Shown one piece after another: positions 38,550-48,979 of a DNA stretch of 64,000 bases (positions are counted from its first letter, which is position 1; every line of letters begins with the position of its first letter). The notes under the pieces were generated by a model. That model was not told the origin of the DNA. It did not search any database and saw only the letters and a program-made list of their open reading frames with translations. The DNA lies in assembly GCA_020401865.1 (NCBI GenBank), contig JADCAS010000006.1, positions 62,001 through 126,000 on the forward strand, in the 5' to 3' direction. This stretch comes from Phenylobacterium sp. Its GTDB lineage: Bacteria; Pseudomonadota; Alphaproteobacteria; Caulobacterales; Caulobacteraceae. The position numbers were made by a program, and so were the translations under genes.

Positions 38550-40838
38550 TCAGGCCTGGTCGTCCGCCACGTCCTGCTCGTAGGCGGCCAGGGTCGCCAT
38601 CTGGAGGATCTTGGACACCGAGGCGCCCAGGGGCGTGATCTGGACGGACTTCTGCAGGCCGAGGAGCAGAGGCCCGATCACGGTGGCTCCGCCCAGCTCC
38701 TGCACCAGAAGGGTCGAGATGGCCGCCGAGTGGATGGCCGGCATGATCAGGACGTTGGCCGGGCCGCTGAGGCGCATGAAGGGGTAGTTGGCCCACTTGG
38801 AGGTGTCGAGGGCGAGGTCCGGGGGCAGCTCGCCCTCATACTCGAAGTCCACATCCATCTCGTCCAGCATGGCCACGGCCTCGCGGACCTTCTCCGACCT
38901 CTGCCCCATGGGATTGCCGAAGGTCGAGTAGGACAGGAAGGCGATGCGGGGCCGGTAGCCCAGGATGCGCACCGCCCGGGCCGCCTCGCAGGCGATCTCG
39001 ACCAGCTCGTCGGCGTCCGGCATCTCGGTGACGTTGGTGTCGGCGATGAACAGGGTTCGACCCTTGGCCAGCAGGACGCTCATACCGATGACGCGTCCAT
39101 CCGTAGACGGATCAATGACCCGCAGCACCTCCTCCAGGGCCTGGTCATAGGACCGGGTGACGCCGGTGACCATGCCGTCGGCGTGGCCCAGGGCCACCAT
39201 GGAGGCGGCGAAGGAGTTCCGGTCCTGATTGATCAGCCGCAGGACGTCCCGCTTCAGGTAGCCCTGCCGGGCCAGCCGGCCATAGAGGAAGTCCACGAAC
39301 TCCGGATTGTGCTCCGAGACCCGGGCGTTGACGACCTTGAGATCCGCCTCTGCGGGATCTAGGCCGGCCAGTCGCATGTTCTCCTCCACCAGGTCCTCGC
39401 GTCCCACCAGTATGGCCCGGCCCAGGCCGGCGTTCTGGAAGGCGAAGGCGGCGCGGATGACGCTGGGCTCCTCGCCCTCGGCGAACACGATCCGCTTCTC
39501 CGGCGACTTCAGGACCACGCCCTGAATCTTCTGCAGGAAGCCTGCTGTGGGATCGAGGCGCTGGGCCAGAGAGCCCCGGTAGGCGTCCATGTCCGCGATC
39601 GGGGTGCGCGCGACTCCGGTGTCCATGGCCGCCTGAGCCACGAAGGGCGGAATGTAGGAGATCAGCCGGGGGTCGAAGGGCGAAGGGATGATGTAGTCCG
39701 GCCCGAACTTCAGCTGCTTGCCATGGTAGGCGGCGGCCACCTCGTCGGGAACGTCCTCCCGCGCCAGTTGGGCCAGGGCGTTGGCGCAGGCGATCTTCAT
39801 CTCCATGTTCACCCGCCGCGCCCGCACGTCGAGGGCGCCGCGGAAGATGTAGGGGAAGCCCAGGACATTGTTGACCTGGTTGGGATAGTCGCTGCGGCCG
39901 GTGGCCACGATGGCGTCGCTGCGCACGGCGGCGACCTCCTCCGGCGTGATTTCCGGATCGGGATTGGCCATGGCGAAGATGATCGGATTGGGGGCCATGG
40001 AGGCCACCATCTCCGGCGTCAGGGCGCCTTTCACCGAAAGGCCGAAGAAGACGTCGGCGCCCTTCATGGCGTCCGCCAGGGTGCGGGCGTCGGTCTCCAC
40101 CGCGTGGGCCGACTTCCACTGGTTCATGCCGGTGGGCCGGCCCCGGTAGATGACGCCGGTGTTGTCCACGGCGATACAGTTCTCGGCCCGCACGCCCATG
40201 GCCTTGATGAGTTCGAGGGAGGCGATGCCCGCCGCACCCGCGCCGCACAGCACCAGTTTGACGTCCCTCAGCTCCCGGCCGGTGATCTTGCAGGCATTGA
40301 TCAGGCCGGCCGCCGAAATGATCGCTGTGCCGTGCTGGTCGTCATGGAAGACCGGGATGTCGAGCAGTTCCTGAAGCTCGGTCTCGATCCGGAAGCACTC
40401 GGGGCTCTTGATGTCCTCCAGGTTGATGCCCCCGAAGGTCACGCCGATGTTCTTCACCACCGTGATGACCTCGTCGGGGTCGGTGGCCGTCACCTCGATA
40501 TCGATGGAATCGACGTCGGCGAAGCGCTTGAAGAGGACGCTCTTGCCTTCCATCACCGGCTTGGAGGCCAGGGCGCCCAGGTTACCCAGGCCCAGGATGG
40601 CGGTGCCGTTCGAGATCACCGCCACCAGGTTGCCCTTGGAGGTGTAATCGTAGGCCGTTTCCGGGTCCTCGGCGATGCGCAGCACCGGCACCGCCACACC
40701 CGGGGAGTAGGCGAGGCTCAGGTCTCGCTGGGTGGCCATGGGCTTGGTCGGCGTGATGGCCAGTTTCCCGGGCGTCGGGAACTGGTGGAAGCTCAGGGCT
40801 TCCTCGTCGGTGAAGGTGCGCTTACTGGCGTCGCTCAT
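38550..40838 (-). CDS. maeB: NADP-dependent malic enzyme with phosphotransacetylase-like domain
   Basis: A 762-residue MaeB-type enzyme that decarboxylates malate to pyruvate, giving NADPH. The malic domain begins at about 17 ([20 protein letters not shown]) and includes AYSPGVAVP and HDDQHGTAI; the NAD-binding domain has [16 protein letters not shown]; the C-terminal third (from about 430) is a phosphotransacetylase-like domain that usually regulates via acetyl-CoA. The ATG at 40838 gives the usual MSDASK-type start. The divergent gene is dapB. Confidence 0.95.
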   Translation of the reverse strand: MSDASKRTFTDEEALSFHQFPTPGKLAITPTKPMATQRDLSLAYSPGVAVPVLRIAEDPETAYDYTSKGNLVAVISNGTAILGLGNLGALASKPVMEGKSVLFKRFADVDSIDIEVTATDPDEVITVVKNIGVTFGGINLEDIKSPECFRIETELQELLDIPVFHDDQHGTAIISAAGLINACKITGRELRDVKLVLCGAGAAGIASLELIKAMGVRAENCIAVDNTGVIYRGRPTGMNQWKSAHAVETDARTLADAMKGADVFFGLSVKGALTPEMVASMAPNPIIFAMANPDPEITPEEVAAVRSDAIVATGRSDYPNQVNNVLGFPYIFRGALDVRARRVNMEMKIACANALAQLAREDVPDEVAAAYHGKQLKFGPDYIIPSPFDPRLISYIPPFVAQAAMDTGVARTPIADMDAYRGSLAQRLDPTAGFLQKIQGVVLKSPEKRIVFAEGEEPSVIRAAFAFQNAGLGRAILVGREDLVEENMRLAGLDPAEADLKVVNARVSEHNPEFVDFLYGRLARQGYLKRDVLRLINQDRNSFAASMVALGHADGMVTGVTRSYDQALEEVLRVIDPSTDGRVIGMSVLLAKGRTLFIADTNVTEMPDADELVEIACEAARAVRILGYRPRIAFLSYSTFGNPMGQRSEKVREAVAMLDEMDVDFEYEGELPPDLALDTSKWANYPFMRLSGPANVLIMPAIHSAAISTLLVQELGGATVIGPLLLGLQKSVQITPLGASVSKILQMATLAAYEQDVADDQA

Positions 40839-41000
40839 CGGGGCGGCGTTTCCTTGGGGGTGAGGGCCGGACAGCCCCCGAAAGGGGCGCAACCTACAGG
40901 CGGGCCGCGGACGGGACAACCTCGCAGGACCCACAGGGCATTGACCCGCAGGACTCCCTCGCGGGACAAGGGGTTCTCGCCAGAGCCCCGGAGGCCGACC

Positions 41001-41774
41001 GTGACCCCACCCATCCGCATCGCTGTCGCCGGCGCCCTCGGGCGCATGGGCCTGGTCGTGGCCGAAGCTGTAGAGGCGGCGCCCGATCTCGTCCTCGCCG
41101 GCCGGTTCGACCGTCCGGACGCGGTGGATTCCATCCTAAGCGACCGGGCTTCAGCCCTCGAAGGCGCCGACGTGGTGGTGGATTTCTCCACGCCCGCCGC
41201 CTCCGTCGCCCTGGCCGGGGAGGCCGCGGCCCGGGGCGGCCCTGCCCTGGTGATCGGCTCCACGGGTTTCTCGGCGGGCGAGATCGACGCCCTGGCCGAG
41301 GCGGCCCTGCGCATCCCCATCGTCCGGGCCGGCAACTTCTCCCTGGGCGTCAACATGCTGATGGGGCTGGTCGAGCTGGCGTCCGCGGCGCTCTCGCCCG
41401 CGGACTTCGACATCGAGGTCTTCGAGGCCCACCACCGCCGCAAGGTGGACGCACCTTCCGGCACGGCCCTGATGCTGGGCGCAGCGGCGGCGCGGGGGCG
41501 GGGCGTGGACCTTGAGAGGGTCGCCATCCGCGCCCGCGACGGGATTACAGGCGCGCGTCCCGAGGGCGCCATCGGCTTCTCGGTGGCGCGCGGCGGCGGC
41601 GTGATCGGTGAGCACTCGGTTCTGTTTGCGGGCGAGGACGAGATCCTGACCCTCAGCCACTCGGCCCGGGACCGGGGCCTTTTCGCCCGCGGCGCCCTGG
41701 CTGCCGCCCGCTGGGCGATCTCCCGCGAGCCCGGCGCCTACGACATGCGCGACGTCCTCGGCTTCCGCCGCTGA
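41001..41774 (+). CDS. dapB: 4-hydroxy-tetrahydrodipicolinate reductase
   Basis: A 257-residue enzyme of the lysine/diaminopimelate pathway that reduces the DapA product with NAD(P)H; needed for peptidoglycan. The nucleotide motif is [11 protein letters not shown] (residues 5-15), and the substrate motif [15 protein letters not shown] lies near residue 144. The start is a GTG preceded by GGAGG. The same frame is open far upstream opposite maeB, but that is a mirror of the other gene. Confidence 0.96.
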   Translation: MTPPIRIAVAGALGRMGLVVAEAVEAAPDLVLAGRFDRPDAVDSILSDRASALEGADVVVDFSTPAASVALAGEAAARGGPALVIGSTGFSAGEIDALAEAALRIPIVRAGNFSLGVNMLMGLVELASAALSPADFDIEVFEAHHRRKVDAPSGTALMLGAAAARGRGVDLERVAIRARDGITGARPEGAIGFSVARGGGVIGEHSVLFAGEDEILTLSHSARDRGLFARGALAAARWAISREPGAYDMRDVLGFRR

Positions 41775-41823
41775 CCCGCCGAGAAGGGATCGCGGCGGCC
41801 CCCTCTCGTCTCCCTGCCGCAGG

Positions 41824-42411
41824 TCAGGCCGGCCGGCGGACGTCGTCCAGCAGGTGAGCGCGCTCGTTCAGGCTGACCACGGCGCGCTGGCCGCTGCGGG
41901 CGGCCAGGAACCGGTTGATGCTGGTGTAGTCGGCCTCGAAGAAGACACGGGGCTCCATCCCCAGGACGTGCGCCGCCCAGACATTGATGACGCCGCCATG
42001 GCAGAAGACCGCCACCTTGCCGCCGGGATGGGCGGCGATGATCTCCTCCATGCCGTCGACCACCATCTTCTGGAACTCGGCCATGTCGACGCCGTGGCCG
42101 CCGGTGGCCATGGCCTGCCAGGCGGCGAAGTTCTCCTTCTTGAGCTCTTCGGTGGGAATGTAGACCCCGGAGTTGCGGTCGAACTCGACAATGCCCGGGT
42201 GCTGCTGGACTTCATGCCCCACGAGGCCGGCGAAGGCTTCTGCGGTCTGGACGGCGCGGCGCATGGTGGAGGACCAGGTCGCTTCGATCGGCTCCAGGGC
42301 CAGCCAGGCGGCGGCGCGACGGGCCTGCTCCAGCCCGGCCTCGTTCAGGTGCGGATCGGAGGTGGTCTCCATCCGGGCGGGGCGTCCATGGCGGACCAGG
42401 ATCAGCTCCAT
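41824..42411 (-). CDS. Histidine phosphatase superfamily protein
   Basis: A 195-residue protein with the phosphoglycerate-mutase-like fold. The catalytic motif is ILVRHGRPA at residues 3-11 (phosphohistidine RHG) and the second histidine is in VAVFCHGGVINVWA. STMRRAVQTAEAF gives the conserved Arg. The substrate is unknown; PhoE- or SixA-like small phosphatases are alternatives. The ATG at 42411 is used because the RHG motif should be close to the start. It lies 25 bases after dut. Confidence 0.88.
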   Translation of the reverse strand: MELILVRHGRPARMETTSDPHLNEAGLEQARRAAAWLALEPIEATWSSTMRRAVQTAEAFAGLVGHEVQQHPGIVEFDRNSGVYIPTEELKKENFAAWQAMATGGHGVDMAEFQKMVVDGMEEIIAAHPGGKVAVFCHGGVINVWAAHVLGMEPRVFFEADYTSINRFLAARSGQRAVVSLNERAHLLDDVRRPA

Positions 42412-42436
42412 GGGGTCTCTCCCTTCTGGGGGCGGA

Positions 42437-42892
42437 TCAGCGCCCGCCGGTAGATCCGAAGCCGCCGGCGCCACGGGCGGTGGCGTCAAGGTCGCCGACC
42501 TCGCGCCAGGCCGCCTGGACCACCGGAGCAATGACCAGCTGGGCGACCCGGTCGCCCCGACGGATCACGAAGTCTTCCTCGCCGAGGTTCACCAGAAGGA
42601 CCTTCAACTCGCCCCGGTAGTCCTGATCGATGGTGCCGGGCGCATTCGCGACGGTGACGCCCGACTTGAGCGCCAGTCCCGACCGGGGTCGCACCTGGGC
42701 CTCAAAGCCCTCGGGCAGGGCGAAGGCCAGGCCGGTGGGTACGGCGGTCCGGGCGCCGGGCCGCAGCACCAGGGGCGCCTTCTCAGGGACCGCAGCGCGC
42801 AGGTCCATGCCGGCGGCCCCAGCCGTCTCGTAGGCGGGCAGGGGCAGGTCCGGATTGTGCGGCAGACGCACGATGTCGACGACGGGTCTCAC
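42437..42892 (-). CDS. dut: dUTP diphosphatase
   Basis: A 151-residue trimeric dUTPase that splits dUTP to dUMP and PPi, which keeps uracil out of DNA. All motifs are present: [45 protein letters not shown] and the C-terminal [12 protein letters not shown]. The start is a GTG that overlaps the coaBC stop, so the two are coupled. A LexA-box match upstream of coaBC could place dut under SOS control. Confidence 0.96.
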   Translation of the reverse strand: MRPVVDIVRLPHNPDLPLPAYETAGAAGMDLRAAVPEKAPLVLRPGARTAVPTGLAFALPEGFEAQVRPRSGLALKSGVTVANAPGTIDQDYRGELKVLLVNLGEEDFVIRRGDRVAQLVIAPVVQAAWREVGDLDATARGAGGFGSTGGR

Positions 42893-44097
42893 GGCGTCTC
42901 TCCCCCAAGGGCGGCGGCGATCCGCGCCGCCAGCCTGCGGGCCACTTCAGCCTTGGGCGCTTCTTCCCAGCGTTCGACCCCGTCGCGGGTGACGATGGAG
43001 ACGGTGTTGTCGCTCCCGCCCATCACGCCGGGCCGGGAGACGTCGTTGGCGACGATCCAGTCGCAGCCCTTGCGGGCCAGCTTGGCCCGGGCGTGGTCCT
43101 CCACCGTCTCGGTCTCGGCGGCGAAGCCCACCACCAGCCGGGGCCGGTCCGCGGCCCGGGACAGGGTGGCGAGGATGTCGGGGTTCTCGACCAGGCGAAT
43201 CTCCGGGGGCGGGGCGCCCGGCGTCTTCTTGGTCTTGCCGGCAGCGACCTCGGCGGGGCGCCAGTCGGCGACGGCGGCGACGCAGACGGCGACGTCGGCG
43301 GGCAGGGCGGCTTCGCAGGCGGCCAGCATCTCGCGGGCGGTCTCCACGTCCACGCGCCGGACGCCCGGCGGCGTCGGCTCGGCGACAGGGCCGGCGACCA
43401 GGGTCACCTCGGCGCCCAGATTTGCCAGGGCGGCGGCGATGGCGAAACCCTGCTTGCCGCTGGAACGGTTCGTCAGCACACGGACGGGATCAACGGGCTC
43501 GGCCGTCGGCCCGGCGGTCACCAGGACGCGGCGGCCGGCGAGGGGTCGCCCCGTGTCTCCGGCCAGGGCGGCGAGGATGGCGGCGCAGATCGCGGCGGGT
43601 TCGGCCATTCGGCCGGGACCTGTCTCACCGCAGGCCATGTCGCCCACGTCAGGGCCTACGAAGCGGACGCCGTCGGCCTTGAGGGTCGCCAGGTTCCTCT
43701 GCGTCGCCGGGTGGGTCCACATCCGCACGTTCATGGCGGGGACCATCATGACCGGCGTGTCGGTGGCGAGCAGGAGGGTGGTCGCCAGGTCATTGGCCAG
43801 GCCCGCCGCCGTCCGGGCCATCAGGTCCGCTGTGGCCGGCGCCACGACAATCAGGTCCGCCGACCGGGACAATCGGATGTGACCCATCTCCGCCTCGTCG
43901 GTGAGCGAGAAGAGGTCGGTATGGACCTTGTCCTCGCAGAGGGCGGCGAGGGAAAGGGGCGTGACGAATTGCGACCCCGCCGGGGTCAGGACAGGGCGCA
44001 CGGCGATCCCCTGCCCGCGCAGCAGGCGGACAAGCTCCAGACACTTATAGGCCGCAATTCCGCCGCCCACGATCAGTAGCACTCGTCTGTCCGACAC
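42889..44097 (-). CDS. coaBC: Bifunctional phosphopantothenoylcysteine decarboxylase/phosphopantothenate-cysteine ligase
   Basis: A 402-residue (from the GTG at 44097) coenzyme A enzyme (Dfp). The FMN decarboxylase half begins [18 protein letters not shown] and includes the active-site cysteine in [13 protein letters not shown] and PAMNVRMW; the ligase half begins [20 protein letters not shown] and has AAVADWRP. The GTG is preferred because GGAGG lies before it; an in-frame ATG at 44142 would add 15 residues. It is followed by dut and divergent from a lipoprotein gene. Confidence 0.95.
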   Translation of the reverse strand: MSDRRVLLIVGGGIAAYKCLELVRLLRGQGIAVRPVLTPAGSQFVTPLSLAALCEDKVHTDLFSLTDEAEMGHIRLSRSADLIVVAPATADLMARTAAGLANDLATTLLLATDTPVMMVPAMNVRMWTHPATQRNLATLKADGVRFVGPDVGDMACGETGPGRMAEPAAICAAILAALAGDTGRPLAGRRVLVTAGPTAEPVDPVRVLTNRSSGKQGFAIAAALANLGAEVTLVAGPVAEPTPPGVRRVDVETAREMLAACEAALPADVAVCVAAVADWRPAEVAAGKTKKTPGAPPPEIRLVENPDILATLSRAADRPRLVVGFAAETETVEDHARAKLARKGCDWIVANDVSRPGVMGGSDNTVSIVTRDGVERWEEAPKAEVARRLAARIAAALGGETP

Positions 44098-44167
44098 GAT
44101 CCCGGCGCCTCCAGCCACGCCCCGCCTCTTACGCCAAAACATCGGGACTCGACAAACCGGACGAAGT

Positions 44168-44182
44168 GTTCCTTATTTGTTC
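44168..44182. promoter_or_regulatory. Candidate LexA (SOS) box between coaBC and the lipoprotein gene
   Basis: GTTC at 44168-44171, seven bases, and GTTC at 44179-44182 exactly match the alphaproteobacterial LexA box GTTC-N7-GTTC. It overlaps a minus-strand promoter candidate for coaBC-dut (TTGCGC, 17 bases, AATAAG) and lies 30 bases before the lipoprotein start. About one such match is expected by chance in 64 kb, so the position in a promoter region is the main support. Confidence 0.5.
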
Positions 44183-44212
44183 CGGCCTGGGCGGGCGCAA
44201 CGGGAGACCACA

Positions 44213-44806
44213 ATGACCGTCCGGTCCATCACCGCCCCCACCGTCCTGCTTCTGGGGACCCTGTCCCTGGCCTTGTCCCTCGCCGGCTGCGAACGCCCCT
44301 CGGCCGTTCGGGCCGACAGCGCCGCCTCGGGCGGAGACGCCGCCTACGCCGCCGCCTCGCCGGCCGATACGTCTGACCGGGGGGATCGCTTCGACAGCTC
44401 CCGCGCCGGCGGCCGGTCCGGTGAGGTCGCCCAGGCCCCGGCGCCCCTCCTGGAGGGTCGTCCGATCTGGACGTCAAGCCGCCGCGGTTCAGCCGAGGAG
44501 AACGCCCGGCGCGCCTTCGCGCGGAACGGCGAAAGCTTCGGGACCCCCAGCCTTGAGGCCTATGTGCGCAAGGCGCGGACCTTCATCGACACCCCGCCAC
44601 AGGGCGCCCAGCGTCTCACCCGCCGCAATGGCGACGTCCTGATCTATCATCCGGGGTCCAACACCTTCGCAGTGGCGAGCCGGGACGGAGCGCCACGGGC
44701 CTTCTTCCATCCCGACCAGGGCGTCGCCTACTGGGAGGCCCAGAAGGCGCGGGAGGCCCAGAGGCGCACCGCGCGGGCCGGGGCGGACCGGCCTTCAGAG
44801 GGCTGA
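44213..44806 (+). CDS. Lipoprotein with toxin-like C-terminal domain
   Basis: A 197-residue protein with a lipoprotein signal peptide (VLLLGTLSLALSLAGC, lipobox LAGC near residues 25-28), a low-complexity Ala/Ser/Asp/Gly linker to about residue 85, and a compact C-terminal domain of about 95 residues. That domain, with ARNGESFGTPSLEAYVRKAR, LTRRNGDVLIYHPGSN and FHPDQGVAYW, resembles a C-terminal module I remember from secreted bacteriocin/pyocin-like and polymorphic toxin proteins. Nuclease or toxin activity is unproven. A candidate LexA box precedes it. It overlaps the converging ubiB by 12 bases. Confidence 0.65.
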   Translation: MTVRSITAPTVLLLGTLSLALSLAGCERPSAVRADSAASGGDAAYAAASPADTSDRGDRFDSSRAGGRSGEVAQAPAPLLEGRPIWTSSRRGSAEENARRAFARNGESFGTPSLEAYVRKARTFIDTPPQGAQRLTRRNGDVLIYHPGSNTFAVASRDGAPRAFFHPDQGVAYWEAQKAREAQRRTARAGADRPSEG

Positions 44807-46303
44807 GGCGGCCAGGGCCAGGGCCGCCAGCGCCGCCGTGAGGGCCCCGCCGGCCAGGATCAGGGCCAGGCTCTGCCTCCAGGGTCCGGACGGCGTCGGC
44901 TGTGGCGCGGGCGCTTCCGCCAGCGCGGCAAGTCGCGACAGGAGACGCCCGGCCTGCTCGCCGAGCCGCGTGATCCGCGCGGCCGGCGAGAGCTCGCGGG
45001 TCATCCAGCGTCGCACCACGGGGTCCGCCGCCGCCCAGATGTCGAGGTCCGGCCAGATCGATCGTCCCACACCCTCCACGGTCATCATGGTCTTCTGAAG
45101 GAGGACCAGCTCGGGCCGCAGGTGCATGTCGAACTGGCCGGTGATCTCGAACAGCTGGATCAGGACGCGGCTCATGGAGACGTCCCGGGCCGACCGGCCG
45201 AAGATCGGCTCGCCCACCGCGCGCAGGGCCTGGGCGAAGTCGCCCACGGCGTGGTGGCCGGGCACATAGCCGGCCTCGAAGTGGATGCGGGCCACCCGCT
45301 CGTAGTCGCGCTGAAGGAAGCCCCAGAGGATTTCAGCGAGGTAGCGCCTCTGATCATGGTCGAGCCGCCCCACGATGCCGAAGTCCACGGCGACGATGCG
45401 GTCCGGGGCGGAGACGAAGAGGTTTCCCTCGTGGAGGTCGGCGTGGAAGACGCCGTGGTCCAGGGCCTGGGCGAGGAAGGCCCGGATCAGGCCGGTGGCG
45501 AGGGCGGCCCGGTCGAGGCCCGGCGCCTCTAGGCTCGCCGGGTCGGACAGGGGCGCGCCCTGCGCCCACTCCAGGGTCAGGACCCGGCGACCCACCCCGT
45601 CCCAGACCACGGCCGGTGCGGACATGTAGCCGTCCCGGGCCATGATCTCGCGGAGTTCGTCGGCGCCCGCCGCCTCCAGGCGCAGGTCCAGTTCTCGCCG
45701 GACGGACTCGATCACCGAGGCGGCCAGCGAACGGGGCTCAAGCCGGCGGGCGTCAGGCGCCAGGGCTTCGGCCAGGGCGGCGGCCAGGAGCATCACCCGG
45801 GCGTCCGCCTCCACCCGCCGCTCCACCCCGGGGCGGAGAACCTTCACCGCGACCCTGCGGCCATCGGGCAGCCAGGCCTCATGGGCCTGGGCGAGGGAGG
45901 CGGCGGCCACAGGCGCTCCGAACCGGGCGAAAAGATTGTCTGCGGGTCGGCCCAGGGCCTCGGCCACCTCCCGAAGGGCGACCTCGGTCGGAAAGGGCGC
46001 CAGCCGGTCCTTGAGCCGGGCGAGGTCGCCGGCGAACTCGGCCCCGAAGATGTCGGCGCGGGTGGACAGAAGCTGTCCGAACTTGATCGCTACCGGTCCG
46101 AGCCCCTCGAGGCTGCGGGCCAGCCGCTCCCCGGGCCGGCCCCGGCGGGCTTCCGGACCGGCCAACAGGCCGGCGAGGCGGGACAGCCGGACCAGGGGCG
46201 CGGGGTAGAGCGACCTCATCTCCCGCGGCAGGAGGGCGTCGTGGCGCAGGAGCCGCCATCCCGCCGCCGTCAGCCTCGCCGCCGCCGAAAGGCCCGAGAG
46301 CAC
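44795..46303 (-). CDS. ubiB: UbiB protein kinase-like ubiquinone biosynthesis protein
   Basis: A 502-residue ABC1/ADCK-type atypical kinase/ATPase needed for ubiquinone synthesis, with C-terminal membrane helices (LALILAGGALTAALAALALA). Family motifs: the KxGQ signature AIKFGQLLSTRADIF near residue 88, the Ala-rich loop AAASLAQAHEA, HADLHEGNLFV and VDFGIVGRLD. The GTG at 46303 is chosen, 2 bases after the ubiE stop, since the frame further upstream mirrors ubiE. It forms an operon with ubiE. Confidence 0.94.
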   Translation of the reverse strand: MLSGLSAAARLTAAGWRLLRHDALLPREMRSLYPAPLVRLSRLAGLLAGPEARRGRPGERLARSLEGLGPVAIKFGQLLSTRADIFGAEFAGDLARLKDRLAPFPTEVALREVAEALGRPADNLFARFGAPVAAASLAQAHEAWLPDGRRVAVKVLRPGVERRVEADARVMLLAAALAEALAPDARRLEPRSLAASVIESVRRELDLRLEAAGADELREIMARDGYMSAPAVVWDGVGRRVLTLEWAQGAPLSDPASLEAPGLDRAALATGLIRAFLAQALDHGVFHADLHEGNLFVSAPDRIVAVDFGIVGRLDHDQRRYLAEILWGFLQRDYERVARIHFEAGYVPGHHAVGDFAQALRAVGEPIFGRSARDVSMSRVLIQLFEITGQFDMHLRPELVLLQKTMMTVEGVGRSIWPDLDIWAAADPVVRRWMTRELSPAARITRLGEQAGRLLSRLAALAEAPAPQPTPSGPWRQSLALILAGGALTAALAALALAASAL

Positions 46304-46305
46304 CC

Positions 46306-47055
46306 TCAGACCGCCCAGCCGTGGTGCAGGGCCGCGACCCCGCCGGTGAAGTTGGTGTAGCCCGCCCGCCGGAAGCCCGCCGCCTCGATCATGGACTGGA
46401 AGGTCTTCTGGTCCGGGAAGCGCCGGATGCTCTCCACCAGGTACTGGTAGGAGGCCCGGTCGCCGGCGATCTGCTCGCCCATGAAGGGGATCACCCGGAA
46501 GGAATAGGCGTCGTAGAGCCGCGCCAGGGTCGGCGCGGGCGGCCGCGAGAACTCCAGGCACAGGAACCGCCCGCCCGGTCTCAGGACCCGCCGGGCCTCC
46601 CGCAGGGCCGCCGGGATGTCGGTGACGTTCCGGATGCCTAAGCTGATGACATAGGCGTCCGCACAGGCGTCCGGCAGGGGCAGCTTCTGGGCGTCGCCCA
46701 CCGCCCAGGCGATCTCGGGCTCCAGCCCCCGGGCCCGCCCGGCGGCGATCATCTCGGCGTTGTAGTCGATGACCAGGATCTGCGCGTCCTCGCCGCCGCG
46801 GCGCTCCCGCGCCCGGCGCGCCAGGTCGGCGAAACGCCGGGCCATGTCCCCGGTTCCCCCTGCGCAGTCGATGATGGTCTCACCGGGCTGGGGGTTCAGG
46901 CGCGCCGCGGCGGCGTCCTTCCAGAGCCGGTGAACGCCCGCGCTCATGACGTCGTTCATGAGGTCGTAGCGGCTCGCCACACGGTCGAAGACCCCGCGCA
47001 CAAGGCCGGGCTTCTCTCTGGGATCGACGTCCCGGAATCCGAAGGTCGCGCTCAT
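46306..47055 (-). CDS. ubiE: Ubiquinone/menaquinone methyltransferase UbiE
   Basis: A 249-residue SAM methyltransferase that makes the C-methylation in ubiquinone (and menaquinone) synthesis. [19 protein letters not shown] near residue 22, the SAM motif [19 protein letters not shown] near 61, and [20 protein letters not shown] are characteristic. It is the first gene of the ubiE-ubiB pair and diverges from mutM over 110 bases. Confidence 0.96.
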   Translation of the reverse strand: MSATFGFRDVDPREKPGLVRGVFDRVASRYDLMNDVMSAGVHRLWKDAAAARLNPQPGETIIDCAGGTGDMARRFADLARRARERRGGEDAQILVIDYNAEMIAAGRARGLEPEIAWAVGDAQKLPLPDACADAYVISLGIRNVTDIPAALREARRVLRPGGRFLCLEFSRPPAPTLARLYDAYSFRVIPFMGEQIAGDRASYQYLVESIRRFPDQKTFQSMIEAAGFRRAGYTNFTGGVAALHHGWAV

Positions 47056-47165
47056 GACGGGCTCTTAGAACGCCGGACGCCGCCGGGAAAGCCGCTTCAA
47101 TCGAATCCCGGGCCGCCGCCTTGCGCCCGGTTGCCCGCCGGGCCCGGCCATGCGAGGCAGTCCCC

Positions 47166-48026
47166 ATGCCCGAGCTTCCAGAGGTCGAGACCGTTCGCAG
47201 GGGATTGGCGCCCGTCCTCGAGGGCCATCGTCTCTCCCGGATCGAGACCCGTCGGCCTGATCTCCGCTTTCCCTTCCCTGAGGGTTTCGTCCAGCGCCTG
47301 GCGGGCGCCCGGGTCACCGCCCTGCGGCGCCGGGCGAAGTACCTCCTGGCGGATCTTGACCGGGGCGAAACCCTGATCGCCCATCTGGGCATGAGCGGCC
47401 GGTTCCGGATCGAGGGGGAGGGCGGCGGGTCGCCAGGTCGTTTCCACCGGGTCGCCGGCGACGATACGAAGCATGACCACGTGGTCTTCGAGACCGAAAC
47501 GGGCGGTCGCATCGTCTATCACGACCCCCGGCGCTTCGGATTCATGGGTCTGGCGTCCACGGATGACCTTGAGCGGCACCCCTGGTTCGCCGGCATGGGT
47601 CCCGAGCCCCTCTCGGACGCCTTCGGCGCCGGTCGTCTCGCCGAGGCCTTCCGCGATCGAAGGCAGGGCCCCAAGACCCTGCTCCTCGACCAGAGGACGG
47701 TGGCGGGGCTGGGCAACATCTATGTCTGCGAGGCGCTGCATGAGGCGCGCATCTCACCTTTCCGGCCGGCCGGAAGGGTGTCGCGACCCCGCCTCGAGGC
47801 GCTCGCCGGGGCGGTCCGCGGCGTCCTGGAGCGGGCCATCGCCGCCGGAGGCTCCACCCTCAGGGACTTTTCGGCTGCGGACGGGGCCCTGGGCTATTTC
47901 CAGCACAGCTTCCGGGCCTATGACCGGGAGGGCGAAGCCTGCCCCAACGCCGGTTGCGGCGGCGTGATCCGCCGCCGCGTGCAGGCCGGACGGTCGACCT
48001 TCTGGTGTCCCGCCTGCCAGAAGTGA
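47166..48026 (+). CDS. mutM: Formamidopyrimidine-DNA glycosylase
   Basis: A 286-residue base-excision repair enzyme (Fpg) that removes 8-oxoguanine. The catalytic N-terminus PELPEVETVRRGL begins right after the Met, which fixes the start at 47166. YHDPRRFGFM and LLDQRTVAGLGNIYVCEALH are conserved, and the C-terminal zinc finger has its four cysteines (CPNAGC, CPACQK). All active residues are present. Confidence 0.97.
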   Translation: MPELPEVETVRRGLAPVLEGHRLSRIETRRPDLRFPFPEGFVQRLAGARVTALRRRAKYLLADLDRGETLIAHLGMSGRFRIEGEGGGSPGRFHRVAGDDTKHDHVVFETETGGRIVYHDPRRFGFMGLASTDDLERHPWFAGMGPEPLSDAFGAGRLAEAFRDRRQGPKTLLLDQRTVAGLGNIYVCEALHEARISPFRPAGRVSRPRLEALAGAVRGVLERAIAAGGSTLRDFSAADGALGYFQHSFRAYDREGEACPNAGCGGVIRRRVQAGRSTFWCPACQK

Positions 48027-48088
48027 CGGCCCTTGGCCTTTTCGCCCCCGCCGCCTAAAGCGTCGGAAACCCTCCGCCGGAGATCCCC

Positions 48089-48865
48089 ATGGCCTATGAG
48101 ACCCTGATCGTCGAAGCCCACGACGCCGTCGCCCTGATCCGGCTGAACCGGCCCGAAGCGCTCAACGCCCTCAACAGCCGGCTCCTGGAGGAACTGGGCC
48201 AGGCCCTCGACGCCGCCGAGGCCGACGCGGGCGTGCGCTGCCTTGTCCTGACGGGCTCGGAGCGCGCCTTCGCCGCCGGCGCGGACATCAAGGAGATGTC
48301 GGACAAGTCCTACGCAGAGATGTTCGCCGCCGACTTCTTTGGTCCTGCGGCGCGACGGATCGAAGCCTGCCGCAAGCCGATCATCGCCGCTGTCTCGGGC
48401 TACGCCCTGGGCGGCGGCTGCGAGCTGGCCATGCTGTGCGACTTCATCATCGCCTCCGAGACCGCGAAGTTCGGCCAGCCCGAGATCAATCTGGGGGTCA
48501 TGCCCGGCATCGGCGGTACGCAAAGGCTGACCCGGCTGGTGGGCAAGTCCAAAGCCATGGACATGATCCTCACCGGACGGATGATGGACGCCGCAGAGGC
48601 CGAGCGCGCCGGCCTTGTCTCGCGGGTTGTTCCTGCCGATCGACTGGTCGCCGAGGCCCTCGAGGCGGCGGGCAAGATCGCCGCCCAGTCGCCCCTCGCC
48701 GTGATGATGAACATCGAGCTCGTCGACGCCGCCTACGAGACCACCCTGTCCGCCGGCGTGTCCATGGAGCGGCGTCTGTTCCACTCCCTCTTCGCCTTGG
48801 AGGACCAGAAGGAGGGGATGGCGGCCTTCATCGAGAAACGGAAGCCGGATTTCCGGGGAAGGTAG
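48089..48865 (+). CDS. Enoyl-CoA hydratase
   Basis: A 258-residue crotonase-family enzyme of beta-oxidation. The oxyanion-hole segments [11 protein letters not shown] (near 60) and [14 protein letters not shown] (near 107) and the catalytic glutamates in [18 protein letters not shown] are all present, as in short-chain ECH. The gene sits before rpsT, as in Caulobacter relatives. CCGGAGAT precedes the ATG. Confidence 0.93.
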   Translation: MAYETLIVEAHDAVALIRLNRPEALNALNSRLLEELGQALDAAEADAGVRCLVLTGSERAFAAGADIKEMSDKSYAEMFAADFFGPAARRIEACRKPIIAAVSGYALGGGCELAMLCDFIIASETAKFGQPEINLGVMPGIGGTQRLTRLVGKSKAMDMILTGRMMDAAEAERAGLVSRVVPADRLVAEALEAAGKIAAQSPLAVMMNIELVDAAYETTLSAGVSMERRLFHSLFALEDQKEGMAAFIEKRKPDFRGR

Positions 48866-48886
48866 GCCAGGGACAGGCAGCCCGCA

Positions 48887-48915
48887 TTGACCGGTGGGGC
48901 GCCGTACCGTATACC
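48887..48915 (+). promoter_or_regulatory. Sigma70-type promoter of rpsT
   Basis: TTGACC at 48887-48892, a 17-base spacer, and TATACC at 48910-48915. The transcript would start near 48922, with a leader of about 58 bases before rpsT. It begins 22 bases after the enoyl-CoA hydratase stop. Confidence 0.65.
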
Positions 48916-48979
48916 CGCGCCTCCGATTTCGGCTGGCGCCTGATGGCTGGCGCCGGCGAACTGTTTTGAGAGCTGAAGC

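Noticed and set aside
40839..41000. A promoter for dapB at TTGACC near 40940
   Set aside because: The -35 match is good, but no acceptable -10 sits at 16-18 bases, so it was not listed.
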